From positions 1 through 12,614 of the forward strand of contig CAYGJN010000086.1 in NCBI GenBank assembly GCA_964350135.1: a stretch of 12,614 nucleotides of DNA, written 5' to 3'. Positions within the stretch are counted from its first letter, which is position 1; the number at the start of each line of letters is the position of its first letter. This DNA is from CAYGJN01 sp964350135 (GTDB lineage: Bacteria > Bdellovibrionota > Bacteriovoracia > Bacteriovoracales > Bacteriovoracaceae). Under the pieces are notes generated by a model. The model saw nothing but the letters and a program-made list of their open reading frames with translations, was not told where the DNA came from and made no database searches. The position numbers and the translations under genes are program-made. Of the stretch, positions 1-7,166 are shown piece after piece.

Positions 1-180
1 CAAGCCCTCCCACCAATAACCGCACTTGACGAAGATAGAGCTGAACCATTTAAAGATTTTAAAAAGGCAGAGCTTAGTTTATCAGAGGTGGACTTTAAAC
101 TTGAGCGTTATAAAGTAGAAGAAGATAATTTCAAAGAACATAGATGGTCACTTGACCACAGACTTTACTATAAAAAATAG
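1..180 (+). CDS. C-terminal end of an unidentified protein (partial)
   Basis: The reading frame is open from the first base and ends with TAG at 178-180, giving 59 residues of a protein whose start lies left of the window. The fragment is rich in charged residues (many Glu, Asp and Lys) and ends in an aromatic, basic tail (DHRLYYKK). No motif allows a family assignment. The stop lies only 9 bases before the ATG of the yejA-like gene, so it is probably the preceding gene of the same operon; in other bacteria another binding protein or transporter component can sit here, but nothing in the fragment proves that. Codon use matches the downstream genes. Confidence 0.6.
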   Translation, partial: QALPPITALDEDRAEPFKDFKKAELSLSEVDFKLERYKVEEDNFKEHRWSLDHRLYYKK

Positions 181-189
181 AGGACAATT

Positions 190-1806
190 ATGAAGGTTTT
201 ATTGCTAATAAGTTTAATAGCTCTTATTTCTTGTAACAGTGAGAAAAAAGAAAATAAAAATCCAGATGGGACCTTTGCCATAACGGTAGGTTCAACTCCA
301 CCAAGTATAAATCCTATTGACTCTAGTACTGTTGGTGCATCTACAATTCAGTCCTATGTTATTGAAGGCCTTTTAGATATTGATATTGATACTTATGAGT
401 ATAGACCTGGCCTTGCAAAGTCTTGGACTGTTAGCCCTGATGGAATGACTTATGAGTTTACTTTACGTGAAGGAGTAACTTGGCATGATGGAAAACCCCT
501 AACTGTTGAGGATGTGAAATTTTCTTTTGATATTATTTTTAAAGATACTTATCAAACTGCAGTGGCAAGATCGTATTTTTCTAATTTTCATTCACCCGAA
601 ATTATTGGACCTCATACGATCCGCTTTAAGGCAAAGACTCGCTATCATAAGAACCTGACAGTTCTTGGCAGTGGAGGTTACTTCGCGATTGTTCCAAAAC
701 ATATTTATGATGATCCATCTGATAAATCAGAATTAAATAAAACAATTATTGGATCTGGCCCTTATATTCTTAAAGAGTTTAAAAGAGGAAAATGGGCAAA
801 GCTTGAAAAAAACCCTAATTGGTGGGGACGAAATATTGATCATATGAAAGATCAATATCATTTTGGAAGAGTTATTCTGCGCTTTATAAAAGGCGAGACT
901 GCTGAGCTTGAAAATTTTAAAAAGGGTAATTTAACTTTTCTTCAGATGAATCCTGAAATGTATGCCAAAAAATCAGAAGGCGGAAGCTGGGGTAAGAAAT
1001 ATCATAAAGTTAAAGGTGAAAATGATTCAGTGAAGGGATATTCATTTATTGGTTTTAATTTAGAAAAACCAATGTTTAAAAGTGTTAAAGTAAGAAAAGC
1101 TCTTTCGCATTTAGTAAATAGAGAGCTTATGATTGAAAAATTTAATTTTGGTATGAGTATGCCTGCAAGTGGCCCTCAGTATGTACAAAATCCCTATGCT
1201 GATAAAAAACTTAAGCCTATTGATTTTAATCCAGAGGAAGCCCTTAAACTTTTAAGGTCTGATGGTTGGAAGGATAGTGATGATGATCAAGTTCTTGATA
1301 AAAACTTAAATGGAGTAAAAACTCCTTTAAGGTTTACTCTTTTAATTCCAAATAAAGATTTTGAAAAATTTCTTACGATTTTTAAAGAAGATGCCAAAAG
1401 AGCTGGTGTTGATGTGGTTTTAAAGCTTATTGAATGGAGCAGTTTTATGAAACATCTTGATGAGAGAAGCTTTGATATGGTTATGCTTTCCTGGGGAGGC
1501 GGAGGAGTTCATTGGGATCCGAAGCAGGTTTGGCATTCAGATTCAATCGCAAACTCTGGGTCAAATTTTATATCTTATAGAAACAAAAAAGTTGATAAAC
1601 TTATAATGAAAGCAAGGGTTACTCTTGATCCAGAAAAAAGAAAACCTATCTTGCAAGAAGTTTATAGAAGAATTGCAAATGATGTGCCTTATATCTTTTT
1701 GTTTAATAGAAAATATGAGCTTTATGGATACCAGGATGGTATCTGGAGACCAAAGGATTTATTTAAATATGATTTTGGCCATAGCTATTGGAAGTTAGCG
1801 GAGTAA
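190..1806 (+). CDS. yejA: YejA-like peptide ABC transporter substrate-binding lipoprotein
   Basis: This is a family 5 extracellular solute-binding protein (DppA/OppA/YejA type) that captures peptides or similar ligands outside the inner membrane. Residues 1-14 form a short hydrophobic signal ending in a lipobox (LISC), so Cys15 is probably lipidated. Family signatures are RPGLAKSW at 72-79 and REGVTWHDGKPLTVEDV at 93-109. An Asp-rich segment near residue 360 (DSDDDQVLD) and a C-terminal NDVPYIFLF segment are also typical. The ATG is preceded by AGAGGA at good spacing. The downstream permeases resemble YejB and YejE, which is the main reason for preferring YejA over DppA/OppA. At 538 residues it is shorter than E. 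coli YejA (about 600). Ligand unknown. Confidence 0.85.
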   Translation: MKVLLLISLIALISCNSEKKENKNPDGTFAITVGSTPPSINPIDSSTVGASTIQSYVIEGLLDIDIDTYEYRPGLAKSWTVSPDGMTYEFTLREGVTWHDGKPLTVEDVKFSFDIIFKDTYQTAVARSYFSNFHSPEIIGPHTIRFKAKTRYHKNLTVLGSGGYFAIVPKHIYDDPSDKSELNKTIIGSGPYILKEFKRGKWAKLEKNPNWWGRNIDHMKDQYHFGRVILRFIKGETAELENFKKGNLTFLQMNPEMYAKKSEGGSWGKKYHKVKGENDSVKGYSFIGFNLEKPMFKSVKVRKALSHLVNRELMIEKFNFGMSMPASGPQYVQNPYADKKLKPIDFNPEEALKLLRSDGWKDSDDDQVLDKNLNGVKTPLRFTLLIPNKDFEKFLTIFKEDAKRAGVDVVLKLIEWSSFMKHLDERSFDMVMLSWGGGGVHWDPKQVWHSDSIANSGSNFISYRNKKVDKLIMKARVTLDPEKRKPILQEVYRRIANDVPYIFLFNRKYELYGYQDGIWRPKDLFKYDFGHSYWKLAE

Positions 1807-1807
1807 T

Positions 1808-2818
1808 ATGCAGACTTATATTCTAAGAAGGCTTTTATCTGTTATTCCAACCTTGTTTGGAATAACAATCATTGTCTTTATAATTATAAATCTTGCACCT
1901 GGTTCTCCAATTGAGCAAAAAATTCAACAGATTAGATTCTCTGGAGAAGCAAGTACTGCAGGCTCAGCGGTTATTACAGATGAAGTGATTGAGTCTTTAA
2001 AAAAGCAATATGGTTTTGATAAACCTCTTCATATTCGCTATTGGATTTGGATCAAAAATCTTTCTCGTCTTGATTTTGGAAAATCTTTTTCTTATGAAGA
2101 ACCTGTACTAGATGTGATTGCCTCCAAGTTCCCTGTTTCTTTGCAGTTTGGGATTGTTTCATTATTTTTAAGTTATTTAATATGCATCCCCTTAGGAATA
2201 ATGAAGGCAATGAAAAAAGGATCTCGTTTTGATACTATATCGAGCCTGCTTCTTTATATTATGTACGCCACCCCAAGTTTTATGCTTGCAATTGTTCTAA
2301 TTGTTTTTCTAAGTGGAGACACTTTCCTTAGTATATTTCCCATAGGTGGACTTACTAGCGATTATTATGAGGATATGAGTTTTTGGAATCAAATAATTGA
2401 TAGAATCCATCATTTCATACTCCCTCTTGTTTGCTATATGATTGGGCAGTTTACAACCCTTACCATACTTATGAAAAATTCAGTATTAGATGAAATAAAA
2501 AAAGACTATATAAGAACTGCTCGAGCAAAAGGTCTTTCGGAAAAAACTGTTTATCTTAAGCACGCTTTAAAAAACGCATTAATTCCTATTGTCACAGGAC
2601 TTGGAAGTTTTATTTCTGTGTTCTTTGCTGGATCTTTATTATTGGAGACGATTTTTCAATTAGATGGAATAGGTCTTTTAAGTTACCAGTCCATTCTTGA
2701 AAGAGATTATAACGTAATTATGGGAAATGTTTTTATCCAAAGTTTTCTTTTTCTAATAGGAAACCTTATCAGTGATATTGCTTATGTGATGGTTGATCCA
2801 AGGATAGACTTTAGATGA
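1808..2818 (+). CDS. yejB: YejB-like ABC transporter permease
   Basis: An inner-membrane permease of the DppB/OppB/YejB family, 336 residues, with about six membrane segments. The N-terminus (ILRRLLSVIPTLFGIT) is the family hallmark. The cytoplasmic EAA loop that contacts the ATPase is at about 233-260 (TARAKGLSEKTVYLKHALKNA), and the protein ends in the conserved VDPRIDF. The extended loop after the first membrane segment (about 31-65) and the strong resemblance to remembered E. coli YejB (for example SRFD, ARAKG.SEK, DIAY.MVDPRIDF) favour YejB over DppB. It begins one base after the yejA stop, with GGAG just upstream of ATG, and overlaps the next gene by four bases (ATGA), so the two are very likely translationally coupled. 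Confidence 0.9.
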   Translation: MQTYILRRLLSVIPTLFGITIIVFIIINLAPGSPIEQKIQQIRFSGEASTAGSAVITDEVIESLKKQYGFDKPLHIRYWIWIKNLSRLDFGKSFSYEEPVLDVIASKFPVSLQFGIVSLFLSYLICIPLGIMKAMKKGSRFDTISSLLLYIMYATPSFMLAIVLIVFLSGDTFLSIFPIGGLTSDYYEDMSFWNQIIDRIHHFILPLVCYMIGQFTTLTILMKNSVLDEIKKDYIRTARAKGLSEKTVYLKHALKNALIPIVTGLGSFISVFFAGSLLLETIFQLDGIGLLSYQSILERDYNVIMGNVFIQSFLFLIGNLISDIAYVMVDPRIDFR

Positions 2819-3834
2819 TTGAGAAATTTTTTAAAAATGAACATTCATTAAAACGCTATCGACGCTTTAAAGAAAAAAAGCTTGCTGTGTACTCATTATT
2901 AATTCTTCTTTTTTTCAATATAATGAGTTTTACTGCTGAGCTTTGGTCAAACTCAAAACCTCTTATCATGAGTTATCAAGGTAAAATCTATGTTCCAGTG
3001 ATAAATGATTATCATCCTAAAGAGTTTGGCATTACAGATACATTGGTTGTGGATTATAGAAGTTTGTTATTAGATGAGAACGACTGGTCCTTATGGCCGA
3101 TTTTTAATTGGGACCCTTTTGAAAAAAATGAAAATGTTGAAAGTTACCCAGCTCCTCCTTCTTCAGTGAATCCTCTTGGAACGGATGATAGGGGCCGTGA
3201 TGTCTTTGCAAGGCTTCTCTATGGACTACGGTATGGGATGATCTACGCTATTGCCGTTTGGTTTTTAACTTTTATTTTTGGAGTCTCTGTTGGTGGGGTT
3301 ATGGGATTCTTTGGAGGAAAAGTTGATTTTCTAGGGCAAAGAGTTGTAGAGGTCTTAAGTACTGTGCCTCAGTTTTTTCTTTTAATAATACTTATTTCTA
3401 TCTTTCAACCCAACCTTTGGCTCTTAGTTTTTGTGTCTTGTTTATTTGGATGGATTCCTATTAGCTATTATGCTAGAGGTGAGTTTTTAAAAAATAGAAA
3501 ACAGCCCTATGTTGAAGCAGCAGAGTCCCTTGGAGTGAGTAAATGGGTTATTATTTTTAAACATGTCCTTCCTAATTCATTAACACCAGTTATTACATTT
3601 AGCCCTTTTGTTATTGCTGCAAATATTACGGCTCTTGCAAGCCTTGATTTTCTTGGCTTTGGTCTTGAGATCCCAACACCTAGTTGGGGTGAAATGCTCG
3701 CTCAGGCGCAAAAACATTTTACTATTGCCTGGTGGCTGGCCGTCTATCCCTCCATCTGTCTTTTTAGTACTCTAACTCTTTTAAATCTCATTGGTGAAGG
3801 CGTAAGGGATGCCCTTGACCCTTACAAGAACTAA
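2815..3834 (+). CDS. yejE: YejE-like ABC transporter permease
   Basis: Second permease of the importer, 339 residues, DppC/OppC/YejE family. The N-terminal region (RYRRFKEKKLAVYSLLIL) is followed by the first membrane segment and a long periplasmic stretch (about 42-115) containing SKPLIMSYQGKIYVPVINDY, which is characteristic of YejE and absent from ordinary DppC. The family motif GTDDRGRDVFARLLYG is at 122-137 and the EAA loop at about 233-257. The ATG overlaps the yejB stop (ATGA). No ATPase gene (yejF or dppD/F type) follows: the next gene encodes an unrelated secreted protein, so the energising subunit must be upstream of the window or elsewhere. Confidence 0.9.
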   Translation: MIEKFFKNEHSLKRYRRFKEKKLAVYSLLILLFFNIMSFTAELWSNSKPLIMSYQGKIYVPVINDYHPKEFGITDTLVVDYRSLLLDENDWSLWPIFNWDPFEKNENVESYPAPPSSVNPLGTDDRGRDVFARLLYGLRYGMIYAIAVWFLTFIFGVSVGGVMGFFGGKVDFLGQRVVEVLSTVPQFFLLIILISIFQPNLWLLVFVSCLFGWIPISYYARGEFLKNRKQPYVEAAESLGVSKWVIIFKHVLPNSLTPVITFSPFVIAANITALASLDFLGFGLEIPTPSWGEMLAQAQKHFTIAWWLAVYPSICLFSTLTLLNLIGEGVRDALDPYKN

Positions 3835-3881
3835 TAAGCAAATGCTAAAGATTTCAATAGATTAAGCCGATTAATGGAGTG

Positions 3882-4736
3882 ATGAGATCAATCATTCTGT
3901 GCTTAGTATTTATGTTTTCCATAAAGGCCTTTTCACAAATTTGCGAAATGAGTGAAGGTTATGTCATGGGTTGTGAAGAGGGAACATGCTTGATTGGAAA
4001 CCTTGAAGCAGATAATGCAGCCGAACTCCCAGAGATACCGCCAGAAGTTATAGAGAAGGTTTGTAATAATAATTTTTTAGACATTATACAAACGGACTCA
4101 GACATTTCAGATTTTATTTATGCACTTGAGTCAGCTCTTATGGAACAATGTGATGAGGACTTTGTAGATGAGCCATGTCCTGAGTTTCTAAGTGGTTTAA
4201 TGAGCTACCTTGAAAAATTAGACATACTTGAAGTCGATGATGGTAATCCTGATATTGAATTCTTGGACTTTGCCGATGATTTTGTTGATTTTTCAACTGG
4301 GGATTACTTCTCTCCTGGAGGCGAGGTTGCAACTCCTGAGGTAACCAGCGGGGAAGTTGAAGATGATTCAGTTGATCTTATCTGGTATATAAATCCATCA
4401 GAGGAATTTTATCCACCTGAGTACGTTGATGAAAAAAGAATAGAAGGAAAAGGAAGTATTTCTATCGAAGCTGAGCTTCTTTTAAATTCTATAGAGCTTG
4501 TCTGCAATTATGAATGCCCACTCAAGAGTGAGCCTTCAATTGAAGCACTTTTTATAGATGTTTTAAAAATGAGTGGAGTAGAAAACCTTGAAGATAACTC
4601 TGCTCTTTATTGCGCGCTTTTAGATTATTATAAAAGCTGTGGTCAGCTAGACGATATAGAATCAGTCAGAGGCCTCATCGATATAATTGAAGGCGAAGAT
4701 TTTATCTTAAACTGTCCAATTGCTAATCAAATCTGA
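3882..4736 (+). CDS. secreted, highly acidic, cysteine-containing protein of unknown function
   Basis: I do not recognise this family. Residues 1-18 (numbered from ATG 3882) look like a Sec signal peptide with a probable cleavage site after AFS. The mature part of about 266 residues has roughly 65 Asp/Glu against only about 9 Lys/Arg, and 11 cysteines (21, 31, 36, 61, 90, 99, 208, 212, 244, 253, 278), so it is a strongly acidic exported protein that could carry disulfides. The cysteines cluster at the two ends, around a Cys-free acidic middle (about 100-207); Val-Cys-Asn occurs in both clusters and a Cys-x8-Cys spacing occurs in both, hinting at a diverged duplication. A GTG at 3879 is an alternative start; GGAG (3876-3879) lies too close to either for ideal spacing. 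Gap to yejE is 47 bases, so co-transcription is possible. Its 3' end overlaps the protease gene. Confidence 0.75.
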   Translation: MRSIILCLVFMFSIKAFSQICEMSEGYVMGCEEGTCLIGNLEADNAAELPEIPPEVIEKVCNNNFLDIIQTDSDISDFIYALESALMEQCDEDFVDEPCPEFLSGLMSYLEKLDILEVDDGNPDIEFLDFADDFVDFSTGDYFSPGGEVATPEVTSGEVEDDSVDLIWYINPSEEFYPPEYVDEKRIEGKGSISIEAELLLNSIELVCNYECPLKSEPSIEALFIDVLKMSGVENLEDNSALYCALLDYYKSCGQLDDIESVRGLIDIIEGEDFILNCPIANQI

Positions 4737-5751
4737 GTTTTGATAATTTTATTTTTGTTTTATTCTCTTTTCCGTCTCTTAAATAAAGGACTTCGATTTC
4801 ATCACCAATACGAAATTTCTCAAGAGCGTGATAGATATCATCGAAGTTATTCACTTTTTTTCCAGCAACTTCCAGAATAATATCTCCTATATAATAACGG
4901 CCCCTTTGATCCCTTTTCATTCCTGTAATGCCTGCTTTTTGAGCAGGTCCGCCTGGGATAACACCGCCTATAACAATTCCTTTTTTGACATCAAACTGTT
5001 TTTGAATTCCTGGGTGAATAAGAGTGATACCAATTCCAGGACGTTTAACTTCACCATAACGAATGATTTCATTTACAATACGAGTAATTGTATCAACAGG
5101 TACAGCAAACCCAAGACCAGCACTTGATCCACTTTTAGAAATAATCATTGTATTCATTCCAATGAGTTCACCATTTGTATTAACAAGTGGGCCACCTGAG
5201 TTCCCTGGATTAATAGCTGCATCGGTTTGAATAACATCACGTATCTTCGCACCACCAATACTTTCAATTTGTCTTCCAAGGGCAGAGATAATTCCTGCTG
5301 TTACTGTATGATCGAGACCAAATGGGTTACCAATTGCCATAGCACCTTGTCCAACTTGCAGGGTTGACGATTTACCTGGGTTAATCGGTATAAGCTTTGA
5401 TGGTTTTTTCTTAAGTCTTAAAACTGCGATGTCTTTATTTTTTTCGCCACTAACAAGTTCGGCCTCATATTGTTTTTTGTCTTTATAAAATGAAACATAG
5501 AATTTCTTGCCACCTGCGACCACATGGTAGTTTGTGATTATATGTCCGGCCCTGTCCCAGACAAACCCAGTTCCTGCACCTCTTGGAACTTCAATAGTGC
5601 CATACTCCCAAGTCCTAGCTTGTTGAACACTAGAGACGTTTACAACAGAAGGAACAACCTTGTTATAAACATTTATATTATTTTCTTCCCATTTTTGAAG
5701 AGATGAAAAACATTGAAAACTTAACGTAATTAAAACTAACAATAGCTTCAT
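4723..5751 (-). CDS. HtrA/DegP-like periplasmic serine protease with one PDZ domain
   Basis: An S1C (HtrA family) serine endopeptidase/chaperone, probably periplasmic, that degrades damaged envelope proteins. Residues 1-16 form a hydrophobic signal or anchor segment. The catalytic triad is visible as His76 (TNYHVV), Asp107 (NKDIAVLRL) and Ser185 in GNSGGPLV. The IGNPFGL segment before the active site and the substrate-pocket GLGFAVPVD (212-220) are typical. A single PDZ domain spans about 236-330. At 342 residues with one PDZ it is closer in architecture to DegS or short HtrA proteins than to two-PDZ DegP. It lies 19 bases downstream of the PspC-domain gene on the same strand, so the two probably form an envelope-stress operon. 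The 3' end overlaps the acidic secreted protein gene by 14 bases. Confidence 0.93.
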   Translation of the reverse strand: MKLLLVLITLSFQCFSSLQKWEENNINVYNKVVPSVVNVSSVQQARTWEYGTIEVPRGAGTGFVWDRAGHIITNYHVVAGGKKFYVSFYKDKKQYEAELVSGEKNKDIAVLRLKKKPSKLIPINPGKSSTLQVGQGAMAIGNPFGLDHTVTAGIISALGRQIESIGGAKIRDVIQTDAAINPGNSGGPLVNTNGELIGMNTMIISKSGSSAGLGFAVPVDTITRIVNEIIRYGEVKRPGIGITLIHPGIQKQFDVKKGIVIGGVIPGGPAQKAGITGMKRDQRGRYYIGDIILEVAGKKVNNFDDIYHALEKFRIGDEIEVLYLRDGKENKTKIKLSKLRFD

Positions 5752-5763
5752 GGGAGGCCTCCC
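5752..5763 (-). promoter_or_regulatory. palindromic ribosome-binding site of the HtrA-like gene
   Basis: GGGAGGCCTCCC is a perfect 12-base palindrome immediately before the ATG of the protease gene. Its first half supplies a strong Shine-Dalgarno sequence (GGGAGG) at 6 bases from the start. Folding would pair GGGA with UCCC around a GGCC tetraloop, partly masking the site. Whether this regulates translation is inference. Confidence 0.55.
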
Positions 5764-5770
5764 GATAAAA

Positions 5771-6160
5771 TTAAAGTGATTTAGATGCTCTTAACTCAAA
5801 ATAAATGAAAAAAGCAAAATAGCATAAAATTATACTTCCAAGAGAAAGAAGTGCAAGAGCACATGTGATAAGCCTAACAATCGGAAGCTCTATATTTGTG
5901 CGTAGAGAGATCCTATGGCAAACACCTAGAAGCTTATCTTGGTAGTAATCATAGAGTTCATGCTCATTTGGAAGCACGATCCAAAGTAGTAAATAAATAG
6001 CAATAGCAATACCAAAGCAAAAACTAGTTAGGACAAATCCAGCACGAACAAGATTGGGATGAATATTAAAAGACTTTCCTAAACCTTCGCAGACGCCGCC
6101 AAGAACACCGTTTGATGATCTGACTAATCTGTTTCTTATGCTATGACCGTAAACATCCAT
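5771..6160 (-). CDS. tandem PspC-domain membrane protein
   Basis: A small inner-membrane protein of 129 residues built from two PspC-like units. The first unit (about 11-64: RLVRSSNGVLGGVCEGLG, then Val-Arg and a membrane segment ending LLWIVLPNE) is a good match to the PspC domain. The second unit (about 77-123: KLLGVCHRISLRTNIELP, then a membrane segment) repeats the same pattern in degenerate form, lacking the doubled Gly and the LPxE end. PspC-domain proteins act in envelope or phage-shock stress responses. The frame is open upstream to an ATG at 6298, but the PspC-homologous part begins just after ATG 6160 and a good promoter lies between the two, so I place the start at 6160. No strong Shine-Dalgarno is seen there. 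The HtrA-like protease gene follows after 19 bases. Confidence 0.8.
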   Translation of the reverse strand: MDVYGHSIRNRLVRSSNGVLGGVCEGLGKSFNIHPNLVRAGFVLTSFCFGIAIAIYLLLWIVLPNEHELYDYYQDKLLGVCHRISLRTNIELPIVRLITCALALLSLGSIILCYFAFFIYFELRASKSL

Positions 6161-6202
6161 AATTGCTGCTTTGTATGCTTGAACATTCTGTAATTGGCTG
6201 AA

Positions 6203-6231
6203 AATATATATGATAAGATTCCCTCTTTCAA
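6203..6231 (-). promoter_or_regulatory. sigma70-type promoter for the PspC-HtrA unit
   Basis: On the minus strand TTGAAA (6226-6231) and TATATT (6203-6208) are separated by 17 bases. Transcription would begin near 6196, upstream of ATG 6160 and downstream of the alternative ATG at 6298, which supports the shorter PspC protein. Judged by eye only. Confidence 0.5.
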
Positions 6232-6241
6232 GCAACCCTAT

Positions 6242-6249
6242 AGAAAGGA
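6242..6249 (+). promoter_or_regulatory. ribosome-binding site that selects a TTG start for phosphatidylserine decarboxylase
   Basis: AGAAAGGA lies 8 bases before TTG 6258. The upstream in-frame ATG at 6210 has only an A/T-rich run before it and no Shine-Dalgarno, and the extra 16 residues it would add do not look like this family. Confidence 0.6.
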
Positions 6250-6257
6250 TTAACGCG

Positions 6258-7166
6258 TTGGGTAATATTGAGTTTTTTGATCGATACAAAGGATCCATTG
6301 AGACCGAGAAAGTTTATGGTGAGGCCATGGTTAAATGGCTTTATGAAAGCAATGGGGGGCATTTTTTAGGTCACCTACTATGCAAAAAGCCTTTGAGCTA
6401 TCTCTACGGACTCTACCAAGACCTTCCACTGAGTAAGTCTAAAGTTGCTCCTTTTATTGAAAAATTCCATATCAATATGGATGAATACCTCCCTGAAAAA
6501 GGGCGTTCTCAAGAAGATCCATACTCAAGTTTTAATAAATTCTTTATTAGAGAGTTTAAGGAAGGGGTCAGAGACTTTGGAGAGAGTTCATCCTTGGCCG
6601 CTCCGGCCGAAGCAAGGTATTTAGGTCATGAAAGGATTTCTCCTGAGACTACATATCCAGTTAAAGGAGATTTTTTAACTGCTAAAGATCTTTTAAGCTC
6701 ACCAAAATGGGAAAACACTTTTGAAGAGGGACCTTTGCTAATAGCAAGACTTTGTCCTGTGGATTATCACCGTTATCATTTCCCTGATGATGGAAAAGTT
6801 CTTGATAGTTATCCAGTTCATGGTGAGTATCATTCAGTAAACCCTATTGCTCTAAGTTATAAAAACGATATTTTTATTCGTAATGAGAGGTTTGTGACAA
6901 TTCTTGAGACTGAGAACTTTGGAAAAATTGCTTATATTGAAGTAGGAGCAATTTGTGTTGGAAAAATTATTCAATCTCATAATTTAAAAGATGATTTTAA
7001 AAGAGGTCAGGAAAAAGGGTATTTTCTTTTTGGTGCTTCAACAGTTGTTATTTTAGGCGAAAAAAATAAATGGCAAATCAGTCATGATATCCTTAACAAT
7101 AGTAAAAATAAGCGAGAGACTTATATTAAGCTTGGGGATGCAATAGGAGTTAAAATTGATAAATAA
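6258..7166 (+). CDS. psd: phosphatidylserine decarboxylase precursor (psd), with atypical autocatalytic residues
   Basis: A pyruvoyl-dependent enzyme that makes phosphatidylethanolamine from phosphatidylserine at the inner membrane. Of the family types it most resembles the longer form common in clostridia and chlamydiae. Visible motifs, numbered from TTG 6258 (302 residues): EKVYGEAMVKWLY near 18-29, FNKFFIRE near 92-99, RLCPVDYHRYHFP (164-176, with His171 and His174), VNPIAL, and the self-cleavage region GYFLFGASTVV (254-264), where Ser261 should become the pyruvoyl group. Two oddities: the usual catalytic Asp in the SPADG-like motif appears as Glu118 (APAEAR), and the residue before the cleaved serine is Ala260 instead of Gly. 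TTG with a strong RBS is the preferred start; ATG 6210 is the alternative. It overlaps the next gene by 11 bases. Confidence 0.88.
   Translation: MGNIEFFDRYKGSIETEKVYGEAMVKWLYESNGGHFLGHLLCKKPLSYLYGLYQDLPLSKSKVAPFIEKFHINMDEYLPEKGRSQEDPYSSFNKFFIREFKEGVRDFGESSSLAAPAEARYLGHERISPETTYPVKGDFLTAKDLLSSPKWENTFEEGPLLIARLCPVDYHRYHFPDDGKVLDSYPVHGEYHSVNPIALSYKNDIFIRNERFVTILETENFGKIAYIEVGAICVGKIIQSHNLKDDFKRGQEKGYFLFGASTVVILGEKNKWQISHDILNNSKNKRETYIKLGDAIGVKIDK
7145..7149 (+). promoter_or_regulatory. ribosome-binding site inside psd for the ligase-like gene
   Basis: AGGAG lies 6 bases before TTG 7156, which would start the O-antigen-ligase-like frame inside the end of psd. The later ATG at 7168 is 18 bases away from this site, too far for normal use, so the TTG is preferred. 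Confidence 0.5.

Noticed and set aside
3835..3881. Possible terminator or promoter between yejE and the acidic protein gene
   Set aside because: No stable inverted repeat followed by a T-run and no convincing -35/-10 pair; the short gap may simply be part of a longer operon.
4138..4332. Minus-strand open frame of 64 codons
   Set aside because: Lies wholly within the acidic secreted protein gene; low-complexity Gln/His/Pro-rich translation typical of an antisense shadow of Asp/Glu-rich sequence.
4828..5127. Plus-strand open frame of 99 codons (and a smaller one at 5524-5706)
   Set aside because: Antisense to the PDZ and catalytic parts of the well-supported HtrA-like gene; no ribosome-binding site or motif.
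6210..6257. psd starting at ATG 6210
   Set aside because: No Shine-Dalgarno before it, and the region overlaps the divergent promoter elements; TTG 6258 has a strong ribosome-binding site and gives a family-like N-terminus.
6161..6298. Longer PspC protein starting at ATG 6298, overlapping psd
   Set aside because: The extra 46 residues show no family similarity, the segment lies upstream of the best promoter, and it would overlap the psd coding region on the other strand.
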